A stretch of 64,000 nt of DNA, from positions 1-64,000 of the forward strand of contig CAJTBF010000006.1 in the NCBI GenBank assembly GCA_910574195.1. Reading direction: 5' to 3'. Below are positions 31,895-39,909 of the stretch, piece after piece. This stretch comes from Lachnospiraceae bacterium (GTDB taxonomy: Bacteria > Bacillota > Clostridia > Lachnospirales > Lachnospiraceae). Below the pieces are notes generated by a model. The model worked only from the letters and a program-made list of their open reading frames with translations. It made no database searches and was not told the origin of the DNA. A program made the position numbers and the translations under genes. Position 1 is the first letter of the stretch. The number at the start of each line of letters is the position of its first letter.

Positions 31895-32908
31895 GTGAAT
31901 AACCAGAATAATATAAATCAAAAATCACACATGATTATTTACACTACAGAAGATGGTCTGACTAAGATTGAAACAACCTTTGATGAAGATACGGTCTGGT
32001 TATCTATTGATCAAATGGCTGAATTATTTCAGAGAGATAAATCGACGATTTCCAGACATATAAAAAATATTTATTCAGAGGGTGAACTTGTTCGAGAGGG
32101 AACTGTTGCATTTTTTGCAACAGTTCAAATGGAAGGTGACAGACAGGTTGCAAGAGAGATTTGTTATTATAATTTGGATGTCATTATTTCTGTGGGCTAT
32201 CGTGTGAAATCCAAACGTGGTACGCAGTTCAGAATTTGGGCAACTAATATACTGAAAGAATATATGCGTAAAGGTTTTGCACTGGATGATGAACGATTAA
32301 AAAATCTGGGTGGCGGTGGTTACTTTAAAGAATTACTTGAACGGATCAGAGACATTCGTGCTTCTGAAAAGGTGTTTTACAGACAAATTCTTGAGATTTA
32401 CGCTACTAGCATTGATTATGATCCCAAAGCAGAAATATCCATTCTCTTTTTTAAAAAAGTGCAGAATAAAATTCATTATGCTATTCATGGTCAAACGGCT
32501 GCAGAGGTTATTTACACAAGAGCAGATGCTGAAAAGGAGTTTATGGGTCTTACAACATTTGTCGGAAATCAGCCAACATTGAAAGAGGCTGTTGTTGCGA
32601 AAAATTACCTGAATGAAAAAGAACTTCGTGCTATGGGACAACTTGTTTCTGGATATTTAGATTTTGCAGAACGTCAGGCAGAACGTGAACAGGCAATGAC
32701 CATGAAAGATTGGGCGGAACATTTAGATCGTATTCTTACAATGACAGGAGAGCAGTTATTGCAGGGAAATGGAAGTATCTCTCATAAGCAGGCTGTTAAT
32801 AAGGCAACAGATGAATATAAGAAATATAAAGCTAGAACCATTAGTGATGTAGAAGAAGATTATTTGAATTCTATAAAAATGTTGGAACAAAAGGCGGACA
32901 AGAAATAA
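31895..32908 (+). CDS. RhuM family protein
   Basis: A 337-residue protein of the RhuM family (named after a Salmonella pathogenicity island gene). Recognisable parts are WLSIDQMAELFQRDKSTISR, which is an HTH-like N terminus, YNLDVIISVGYRVKSKRGTQ and FRIWATNILKEYMRKGFALD, the family core. RhuM genes are frequent cargo of genomic islands and type I restriction loci; the molecular activity is not established. GTG at 31895 follows GGGGAGG; an upstream TTG overlaps the site. It lies 89 bases after the OLD gene, same strand, possibly one operon. Confidence 0.9.
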   Translation: MNNQNNINQKSHMIIYTTEDGLTKIETTFDEDTVWLSIDQMAELFQRDKSTISRHIKNIYSEGELVREGTVAFFATVQMEGDRQVAREICYYNLDVIISVGYRVKSKRGTQFRIWATNILKEYMRKGFALDDERLKNLGGGGYFKELLERIRDIRASEKVFYRQILEIYATSIDYDPKAEISILFFKKVQNKIHYAIHGQTAAEVIYTRADAEKEFMGLTTFVGNQPTLKEAVVAKNYLNEKELRAMGQLVSGYLDFAERQAEREQAMTMKDWAEHLDRILTMTGEQLLQGNGSISHKQAVNKATDEYKKYKARTISDVEEDYLNSIKMLEQKADKK

Positions 32909-33196
32909 AAAGATATGTGATGTGGTTTGGACAATAGTTTATACGTTGAGACGGTTGTGTTGATACAAAAGAAAACCTCGTAGAAATCCTTTATTTTAGG
33001 CACTTTGCGAAACATTTCATGTTCACTTCGGAGGGTGAAAAAATCCGAAATAAGCACTTCAAAAACTACTTTGACGTTTCGGTGGTAGTTGATATCGGGT
33101 GTGGGAACACAAACGGAAAATAAAGGGTTTGGGCAATCAACGTGTCTATGTAGTGTCCACCTTGCCGATAAAAAGCGGGCAACAGGCTCTTAGGAA

Positions 33197-33233
33197 AGGC
33201 GTATCATTAGAGATAGTGGTACGCTTATTTTTT
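33197..33233 (+). terminator. Hairpin with T run in the island
   Basis: AAGGCGTATCA and TGGTACGCTT pair imperfectly and are followed by ATTTTTTG. The 392-base gap 32909-33300 otherwise has no convincing gene; a stretch at about 33095-33240 stays open on the plus strand but has no start signal and may be the end of an old mobile-element gene. Confidence 0.55.
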
Positions 33234-33300
33234 GTCCATTTGCATCTTTAAATATTCTGTCATTTGTCTATATAATGAAAGAAAAAGGATGGTGATATGA

Positions 33301-33480
33301 ATGAGGGAAAAGAAAAACCATTTATATGTGGACAGCCAAGAACGGAGCATTATATTACTTAGCCTTGTGGAGCTGAAAAACCAGCTCATACAGCAGGGCA
33401 GATATACGGACTGCGTTGACGAACTGGTATTTAAGGTCGTAAACGTACCTGTTAAGAGAATGAAAATTGAATATGTCTAA
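33301..33480 (+). CDS. Small mobile-element-type protein (59 aa)
   Basis: ATG at 33301 behind AAAAAGGATGG opens a 59-codon gene ending in TAA at 33480. The product begins REKKNHLYVDSQERSIILLS and holds QQGRYTDCVDELVFKV. Short proteins with this RYTDxVDE core are common on clostridial conjugative elements, as I remember; their function is unknown to me. It supports the view that this region is element-derived. Confidence 0.65.
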   Translation: MREKKNHLYVDSQERSIILLSLVELKNQLIQQGRYTDCVDELVFKVVNVPVKRMKIEYV

Positions 33481-33692
33481 GGCATATCACAGAGCCGCTT
33501 ATTCTTATTGATTTTAAACCGTCCCCTGTCACACAGAATGTGTGGTAGGAATGCAAAGGAAATATATTTGAAATGCTTAGTTGAAAAAGAAATATATAAT
33601 TTCAATGAATGTGTTACTTGTTTAAAGCAGTCATATAGTGAAAACTATGTGTGTTAAAAAACTATTTGGAGGTGTCAGAGTGAAGAATAGAA

Positions 33693-34495
33693 ATGATAGA
33701 TAATAAAGAATTTCAGGCTTTATGATAAATCAAAAAAGCTGATTGATAGTGCCAGAAAGAATATGGGACAGATGGCAAATGCAATTATGGTACTCACAAG
33801 TTTTTTACTAGGGAGATATATTGTTGAACAGGAACAACAAGACGCTGAGAGAGCAAATATGGAGCAAAAGTAGTAGATTCTCTGTCGGCATATCTGACAG
33901 AAGAATATGGCATAGGCTTTTCAAGAAGCAATGTGGCTGGAATGCGGTAGTTTTATGTGGCATATAAAGATAGGGAAGATCCAATTATCCAATTGGGAAT
34001 TGGACAATTGGAAATGGCATATAACAATATCCCTTTTAAACTCAGTTGGGCTCATTATCAGGTGCTTATGCGTATAGAAGACAGGAATGAAAGAGATTTT
34101 TATGGGAACGAGGCGATACGCTCGAATTGGAATGTAAATACTCTAAAAAGACAATTTCATTCCAGCTTATATGAAAGGTTTGCATTAAGCAGAGATAAAA
34201 ATGATGTGATGTGGCTGGCAAATGAAGGAGCTGTTCCACAAAAATCGCAGGATATTTTGCATACGCCATATGTATTAGAGTTTGTGGGATTAGAGGACAA
34301 GGTTTCGTATCATGAAAGTGATTTGGAATCAGCAGTAATAGAAAAAATGCAAAAGTTTCTTTTGGAATGTGGATTTGGTTCTATATAACCGGCTATTAAG
34401 ATGCTATGTCCTTATAAACTTTAAAATTGATGGACTCACGCATTAGGATTTAGGACAGATGCAGATGTATGTGAATTATTTTGACCGTTATGAAC
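33693..34495 (+). pseudogene. Decayed YhcG/DUF1016 nuclease gene, copy 1
   Basis: A ribosome binding site GGAGGTG and ATG at 33693 start MIDNKEFQAL; a frameshift leads to YDKSKKLIDSARKNMGQMAN, a one-base deletion near 33857 to AKVVDSLSAYLTEEYGIGFS, and a further break to the long frame 33957-34388 with LSWAHYQVLMRIEDRNERDF, the DUF1016 signature. The nuclease domain is missing except for a last piece LGQMQMYVNYFDRYEH at about 34452-34497, which is fused into the start of the antitoxin gene. So the gene has at least three frameshifts and an internal deletion. Intact YhcG is a PD-(D/E)XK nuclease often found with type I restriction genes. Confidence 0.85.
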
Positions 34496-34777
34496 ATTCG
34501 CCCGTCAGCAGCAATCAGACAGAATTACAATGAGATTGCCGAGCAGTGCAGAAAGATCGCAGAGCCGGTTTTCCTTACCAAGAATGGCGAGGGGGATTTG
34601 GTGGTTATGGATATTGGGACTTATAACCGCGGGGAAAAGATGCTAAAGCTCCGTGAGGAACTTTTAACGGTTGAAGAAGACAGGATGCGTGGCAGCAAAG
34701 GCTATTCTGTCAATGAGGTAGCTGCAAAGATGCGTAATGCAATCAAGAAGGCGGTAGATCATGGAACAGAAGAATAG
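34490..34777 (+). CDS. Phd/YefM-type antitoxin
   Basis: A 95-residue protein reading NIRPSAAIRQNYNEIAEQCR, then EPVFLTKNGEGDLVVMDIGT, the typical Phd/YefM N-terminal fold that binds DNA; the C-terminal helix (about 55-95) would wrap the toxin. The start at 34490 overlaps the YhcG relic in another frame; the family usually begins only a few residues before IRPS. It ends 17 bases inside the toxin gene start, the standard coupling. The antitoxin frame is intact while its toxin is broken. Confidence 0.85.
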   Translation: MNIRPSAAIRQNYNEIAEQCRKIAEPVFLTKNGEGDLVVMDIGTYNRGEKMLKLREELLTVEEDRMRGSKGYSVNEVAAKMRNAIKKAVDHGTEE

Positions 34778-35078
34778 ATACCATGTTATTGTGTCAGAGC
34801 AGGCAACACAGATGCTTGTTTCCCATGCTGCATTTTTGGCGTAGGTCGGCTCCGAGGCAGCGGAGCGATTGACCACAGAGTATGAAAAGACCGCAAATTC
34901 ATTGGAAATCGTGCCGCAGAGATGTCCTTGGCTTACAGGGGAATATATCCCCAGAAACGCATATCGGTTTGTCCTGTTTGAAAAACAGTATATGATAATC
35001 TTCCAAATTGCAGATGATATTGTTTATGCAGATTAGGTAGTGGATTGCAGGCAGGATTATGGATGGCTTATACGGTAA
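34761..35078 (+). pseudogene. RelE/ParE-type toxin gene with two in-frame TAG codons
   Basis: From ATG 34761 the frame reads EQKNRYHVIVSEQATQMLVS, then a TAG at codon 28, continues EAAERLTTEYEKTANSLEIV and WLTGEYIPRNAYRFVLFEKQ, then YMIIFQIADDIVYAD, a second TAG, and VVDCRQDYGWLIR before TAA at 35076. The reading frame is otherwise kept over 106 codons. It pairs with the upstream Phd/YefM antitoxin. Nonsense changes without frameshifts suggest fairly recent inactivation, plausible because loss of a toxin is harmless. Confidence 0.85.
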
Positions 35079-35112
35079 CAATGACTATTATGCGGTGGAT
35101 TCCGCTTTTTAA

Positions 35113-36342
35113 TTATTGCTGTGATTTATCATAGTCTGTCATATAAAAGCTGATCGCCAGATGAATGAAGGTTTCATAATCCCGGATCGAGGAATTGGTA
35201 ATTTCTTCGATCTTATGAATTCGATACAATAATGTGTTACGATGAATATGCAATACTTCCGCCGTCTCACCGGTATTACCAAGATGTTTTACATATGCAT
35301 ACAGAGTAGACAAAAAGTTTGTAGAATATTTTCGGTCATAATCCGTTACTTTTGTAATAAGAGGAGAAAGATAATTGCTTGCGGGCATTTGTTCCATACG
35401 GGGCGCCAGAATCGCCGGCAGATAGTAGTTTCTGTAATGATATATCCGTGAATCATGGTAGGATTTGCGCCCAAGAAGGAGAGCGTCTTCGGCCTGTATT
35501 CTGTAATCCGATGTATCCAGAAGATTGTAGTAACAATTACTGACTCCGCAATGCGCATTGAATTTATTCAGCAGCAGATCAAAAGGCTTCTTGGCAATAC
35601 GGTCGTTGATATCCAGGTTATATTCCAGAATGTACAGAGTGTTTTGCTGAATTAACTCAAAGTGATAAGGAAAAAACTGCTGGATGGTTTTCCGAATATA
35701 GGACAGAACATTTTTATCCTGCCTGTTGCCTGTACGAAGGGCGGCAATGCGATAAGGTTCCTTATAAGTATTTCCAATATTATCAAACCAGAGATGAAGC
35801 TGTTTTGGGGTATGGATCCGATGATTCAGTAATTCTTCAATGAACACCTTCTGATAAGTATAGTGCATGGTATTCGCGGTATCATGATTCTTGAAGAAAA
35901 GAGTGAGAATATTCTGGATGATCTCCATTGCTTTCATCCTGTCCGGAGTAATCTGTTCTCGTGTACATCGCATGACAACATATCCTTCTATGATGTCGTT
36001 CACTTTTATGACTCCAAGAATTTTGGGGAAATCTTCATTGGAGGTTCCCCAGTCAACTACATAAGGTGCCTTCTTCTCATTGACAGACTGCATAATCCCG
36101 TTTTCATACAGAAGAATTGCCATTTCCGTATTGTAAATTTTGTTTTCAAGAAGATAATCCCAAAAATAATCTCCTTTTTTTTCCTGGGGAGCGATTCCAA
36201 ATAAATTGTATGTTACATCAACGGTCAGAATGGGGACACCGACAATTTCATAGCAGATTTCCATTAGGTTTTGAATGTTTCCTGACGGAAGCGCCATGTA
36301 TATTTTTTCGTACAAATGTAAAAAATCAATCGAATTTTCCAT
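35113..36342 (-). CDS. PucR/CdaR-type transcription regulator
   Basis: A 409-residue regulator with an N-terminal sensing part (MENSIDFLHLYEKIYMALPS), a GGDEF-like central region without catalytic motif, and a C-terminal PucR helix-turn-helix with TAEVLHIHRNTLLYRIHKIE (HTH_30 type) near residue 365. Such proteins control catabolic genes in response to a small molecule. ATG at 36342 is seven bases after GGAAGG; the longer frame to 36534 would add an unlikely hydrophobic stretch. It is divergent from the dehydrogenase and flavin reductase genes, its likely targets. It seems intact in an otherwise decayed island. Confidence 0.88.
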   Translation of the reverse strand: MENSIDFLHLYEKIYMALPSGNIQNLMEICYEIVGVPILTVDVTYNLFGIAPQEKKGDYFWDYLLENKIYNTEMAILLYENGIMQSVNEKKAPYVVDWGTSNEDFPKILGVIKVNDIIEGYVVMRCTREQITPDRMKAMEIIQNILTLFFKNHDTANTMHYTYQKVFIEELLNHRIHTPKQLHLWFDNIGNTYKEPYRIAALRTGNRQDKNVLSYIRKTIQQFFPYHFELIQQNTLYILEYNLDINDRIAKKPFDLLLNKFNAHCGVSNCYYNLLDTSDYRIQAEDALLLGRKSYHDSRIYHYRNYYLPAILAPRMEQMPASNYLSPLITKVTDYDRKYSTNFLSTLYAYVKHLGNTGETAEVLHIHRNTLLYRIHKIEEITNSSIRDYETFIHLAISFYMTDYDKSQQ

Positions 36343-36452
36343 AGGAAACCTTCCAGACATAAGAGTATTTTGATGACTGAAAATAAGGAACAAAACTATA
36401 AATATCTTAATATACATGCAGGTAAAAATCAATGCTATTGGGAAGAAAAGCA

Positions 36453-36468
36453 TTGTGCAGTTGCACAA
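36453..36468. promoter_or_regulatory. Perfect palindrome between pucR-type and SDR genes
   Basis: TTGTGCA-GT-TGCACAA, a perfect 7+2+7 dyad in the middle of the 223-bp divergent intergenic region. It is the best candidate operator for the PucR-type regulator. Inference from symmetry and position. Confidence 0.5.
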
Positions 36469-36565
36469 AAATCGGAAAATTTTTTTTAATATTCTGATGA
36501 TGAACAGAATTGCAGATTGACATACAATTAACAAAAATCAAATTATAGAAAAGGAGGAAGTAAAC

Positions 36566-37324
36566 ATGTTTGACTTAACAGGACGAGTAGTGGTAATCAC
36601 CGGAGCATCTTCCGGGTTGGGGATGCAGATGGCGCATGGTTTCGCGGAGCAGGGGGCGGATCTTGTGGTCATGGCCAGACGTGTGGAAAAACTGGAAGCA
36701 CTGGCAGAAGAAATGAAAGGAATGGGATGTCGCTGCCTCCCGATCCAATGTGATGTTACGAAATCCAACGAGGTAGATGCGGCGGCGAAAAAAGCAGAAG
36801 AAGAGTTTGGGAAGGTGGACGTGCTGGTGAATTGTGCCGGCAGCGCAATCAACGGCGGCGTTCTGACGATGAAAGATGAAGAATGGGATTTTACGATTGA
36901 TACGGATATGAACAGTGTATTTTATGTAACACGTGCATTTGCCAATATTATGAAGAAAAAAGAGTATGGACGTATTATCAATATTGCGTCGATGTACGGT
37001 CTTGTTGGAAACAATGCGCTTGAGTCGGTTGCCTATCATACGTCAAAGGGCGGCGTTGTAAACTTTACCCGTGCCGTTGCCGGTGAACTGGCAAAATATA
37101 ATATTACCTGTAATGCAATCTGTCCCGGTTATTTTGAGACAGAGCTTACGGCCGACACATTGAATACAGAGGAATTTAAAGCATATATGCGTATGACAGT
37201 TCCGCTGGGACGTTATGGCGTCAGCGGCGAATTAAACGGGGGAGCCGTATTCCTTGCAAGTGATGAAGCGTCTTATGTAACAGGAGCAATTCTTACAATT
37301 GACGGTGGATATACATGTCTGTAA
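36566..37324 (+). CDS. Short-chain dehydrogenase/reductase
   Basis: A 252-residue classical SDR that oxidises or reduces an alcohol/ketone with NAD(P). The Rossmann motif TGASSGLG is at 13-19 region, NAG at 89-92, and the catalytic triad Ser142, Tyr157 and Lys161 (YHTSK). Closest general resemblance is to gluconate 5-dehydrogenase and hydroxysteroid dehydrogenase subfamilies; the substrate cannot be fixed. AAAGGAGGAAG precedes the ATG. It is first in a two-gene operon with the flavin/Fe-S reductase, under the divergent PucR-type regulator. Confidence 0.92.
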   Translation: MFDLTGRVVVITGASSGLGMQMAHGFAEQGADLVVMARRVEKLEALAEEMKGMGCRCLPIQCDVTKSNEVDAAAKKAEEEFGKVDVLVNCAGSAINGGVLTMKDEEWDFTIDTDMNSVFYVTRAFANIMKKKEYGRIINIASMYGLVGNNALESVAYHTSKGGVVNFTRAVAGELAKYNITCNAICPGYFETELTADTLNTEEFKAYMRMTVPLGRYGVSGELNGGAVFLASDEASYVTGAILTIDGGYTCL

Positions 37325-37394
37325 ACAGTTCGTGTGAAGAAAGATATCATAATGTGGACTGATACAGATTGTAGAAGAGGGAGGATAAGCAGCG

Positions 37395-39335
37395 ATGGGA
37401 TATGAGAAACTATTTACCCCATATAAAATCGGAAATATGGAAGTAAAAAACCGGATTGGAATTTCACCAATGGGAACCAATTCCGCGTTTGTAAACGGTA
37501 GAAAAGACGCACAGGAAATCGACTATTTTATTGAGCGTGCAAAAGGCGGCGCAGGTATTATTTACATGGGCTGCCAGATGTTGAATGAGAAGATTGCGCA
37601 GGGATCCATGGAAGGGTATCTGGACACATTTACGGTACTTCCGTCTCTTACCTCCGTATGCGATGGAGTACATAGATATGGAGCAAAAATTGTTTGTCAG
37701 CTCAGCCCGGGAACCGGGCGGAATGCGTTCCCGGATACATATGGCAATCCGCCGATTTCTGCTTCTGCGATTCCGTCGGTATTCAATCCGGATATGATGT
37801 GTCATGCATTGACGAAAGAAGAGATTGCCGAGATGATGGAGGGATTTAAGTTCTCGGCAGGCGTTGCAAGGGACGCGGGGTATGATGCGATTGAGATTCA
37901 TGCACATGCAGGATATCTGATCGACCAGTTTATGTCGCCGGTATGGAATAAACGAACAGATGAATATGGCGGAAGTCCGGAGAACTGTGCAAGGTTCCCA
38001 AGGGAAATCATACAGGCAATCAAAAGTGTGGTAGGAGACCGGATGCCGGTGATCTTCCGTATATCATTGGATCACCGCTTTGAGGGCGGACGTACGATGG
38101 AAGACAGCATAAAATTGCTGAAGGTTCTGGAAGAAGCGGGCGTGGATGCATTTGATATTGATGCAGGATGTTATGAGACGCTGGACTATATCTTCCCACC
38201 GTCTTATCTTGGAGAATCCTGTATGGCATACGTGTGCGAGGAAGCAAGAAAGGCGGTGAGTGTGCCGCTGATCAACGCGGGAACACATAATCCGGATACG
38301 GCGCTGGCATTGATTGAGTCCGGTAATGCGGATTTTGTCAATATGGGACGGGCACTGATCGCGGATCCGGAACTGCCCAGGAAGCTGCTGGAAGGACGGC
38401 CGGAAGATGTCAGGCCCTGTCTGCGCTGCAACGAATATTGTATCGGGCGGATCTGGAATTATCATACGAAACTCAGCTGCGCCGTGAATCCGCAGGCAAT
38501 GGAAGAAGTACGTTTTGCAATTCAGAAAACAGAGAAGCCGAAAAATGTAGTCGTAATCGGCGGAGGTCCCGGCGGAATGGAGGCGGCGAGAGTTGCGGCG
38601 CTGGAAGGACATAAGGTGACTCTGTTTGAGAAGGACAGCAAGCTTGGCGGAGTTATGGGAGATATCTGCACGGCGGAATTTAAGCGCAATATCAAAAAGC
38701 TGACAAAATGGTATGAGGTACAGCTTGAAAAACTGGGTGTTGAGATTCACTTAAATACAGAGATTACCGGAGAGGAAGCGCTTCTTGAAACTTGTGATCA
38801 TATCATTATAGGGTGTGGTGCAAAACCAATCACGCCGCCGATTCCGGGAATTGACGGAGATAACGTGATAACGATGCTTGACGCGCACAGAGACCAGAGT
38901 TTGATTAAAGGTGAGAATATTGTTGTTTGCGGCGGCGGTGCATCCGGCTGCGATGGTGCGCTGGAAATCGCATCGGAACTGGGCAGGAAAGTGACTGTCG
39001 TTGAGATGCTTCCGGAATGCGGGAAAGATGTATTCTTTATCAATAAGATTACATTGTTCAGACGGCTGGCGGAAAGCGGTGTGCAGCTCATGACAAATAC
39101 GAAGGTTATTTCTATTGATAAAGATGGGCTGACGGTGGAAAAGGCTGACGGGACAAATGAGAAGATTGCGGCGGATACGGTGATTTCCGCATTTGGGATG
39201 AAAGCGGATTTGACAACTGTGGATGCAGTCAAAGCAAAATATCACACGAAGACAAGAGTGGTGGGTGACAGCAACCGTCTGGGTAAGATCGGCGAAGCAA
39301 TCAGAGACGGCTTTTATGCAGCAACAAGTTTGTAA
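37395..39335 (+). CDS. OYE-type NADH:flavin/4Fe-4S enone reductase (BaiCD/BaiH, FadH family)
   Basis: A 646-residue three-domain enzyme. Residues 1-335 form the FMN-binding TIM barrel of the old yellow enzyme family (HAHAGYLIDQFMSPVWNKRT is the active-site loop); the cluster motif C-x2-C-x3-C-x12-C begins at about residue 342 (CLRCNEYC); the rest binds FAD and NAD(P)H (VIGGGPGGMEAARVAALEGH). Relatives are 2,4-dienoyl-CoA reductase FadH and the bile-acid enzymes BaiCD and BaiH, which reduce C=C bonds next to a carbonyl. With the SDR this gives a ketone/enone reduction pathway. Steroids, bile acids, or plant enones are possible substrates; nothing in the sequence decides. Confidence 0.92.
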   Translation: MGYEKLFTPYKIGNMEVKNRIGISPMGTNSAFVNGRKDAQEIDYFIERAKGGAGIIYMGCQMLNEKIAQGSMEGYLDTFTVLPSLTSVCDGVHRYGAKIVCQLSPGTGRNAFPDTYGNPPISASAIPSVFNPDMMCHALTKEEIAEMMEGFKFSAGVARDAGYDAIEIHAHAGYLIDQFMSPVWNKRTDEYGGSPENCARFPREIIQAIKSVVGDRMPVIFRISLDHRFEGGRTMEDSIKLLKVLEEAGVDAFDIDAGCYETLDYIFPPSYLGESCMAYVCEEARKAVSVPLINAGTHNPDTALALIESGNADFVNMGRALIADPELPRKLLEGRPEDVRPCLRCNEYCIGRIWNYHTKLSCAVNPQAMEEVRFAIQKTEKPKNVVVIGGGPGGMEAARVAALEGHKVTLFEKDSKLGGVMGDICTAEFKRNIKKLTKWYEVQLEKLGVEIHLNTEITGEEALLETCDHIIIGCGAKPITPPIPGIDGDNVITMLDAHRDQSLIKGENIVVCGGGASGCDGALEIASELGRKVTVVEMLPECGKDVFFINKITLFRRLAESGVQLMTNTKVISIDKDGLTVEKADGTNEKIAADTVISAFGMKADLTTVDAVKAKYHTKTRVVGDSNRLGKIGEAIRDGFYAATSL

Positions 39336-39368
39336 TGACTTCAAATGGACCGGCAATAATGTTGATAA

Positions 39369-39412
39369 ATTCAAGCAGGCTTTTGGGAAGAATCCCAAAA
39401 GCCTGCTTGAAT
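39369..39412. terminator. Perfect 20-bp hairpin after the reductase gene
   Basis: ATTCAAGCAGGCTTTTGGGA and its exact complement are separated by four bases. It is 34 bases after the stop and is a likely terminator although the T run is poor. The rest of the gap to 39730 has a smaller hairpin with T run (GAGAAGGTT/AACCTTCTC, 39580-39603) and scattered protein-like fragments without start signals. Confidence 0.65.
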
Positions 39413-39731
39413 TGAAGAAAAGGCAAGAAATAAGTGGAAAAAGAGGAAAGATTATAGTAAAATACAAGGTGTTATAATTGGATTTAGAGGAAAAGAAGTT
39501 TAGGAATGCGGAACAAGTACTAATGAAATTGATTACGAAACATATATTGTTAAGCATGAAGCTGCAGATTGTATGATACGAGAAGGTTGAAATAAACCTT
39601 CTCTTTGATTTAAGTACAGGTTTAGACAACGATGAGCATGTCGGGATGGTAGTATTATAAAATATAATGCATTTTTATTTGGAGGAGCTTTTGTTTGAAA
39701 GAGAAGAAGTCTATTTATTAATAGAATAAAT

Positions 39732-39909
39732 ATGACGAATGCACAGTTGCTGCTAGAAACTGGCTTTTTTGCAAATATCATTACACGATTGAAACGAGGT
39801 GGCTCTCTCTCTTGAAAGTGTGGAAAGCATTTGTCGTGTTTTGAACTGTGGTGTGGATGATGTTCTGGAATTTATCCCGGAGAATAACGGAGGAAAAAAG
39901 AATGGTTGA
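39732..39909 (+). pseudogene. Frameshifted XRE-type regulator
   Basis: ATG at 39732 reads MTNAQLLLETGFFANIITRL and KRGGSLS to TGA; after a one-base shift [20 protein letters not shown] and [13 protein letters not shown] continue to a TGA at 39907. The second part is the typical C terminus of short Cro/C1-type regulators found before restriction genes. The front is shortened too. It overlaps the hsdM start, whose ribosome binding site lies inside it. Confidence 0.75.

Noticed and set aside
33095-33240. Open plus-strand stretch reading NQRVYVVSTLPIKSGQQALR
   Set aside because: No start codon with a site, overlaps a terminator-like hairpin, and no family recognised; kept only as a note.
39369-39412. 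Attachment site of the island
   Set aside because: The perfect hairpin lies just after a stop codon and is not repeated elsewhere in the window; a terminator is simpler.
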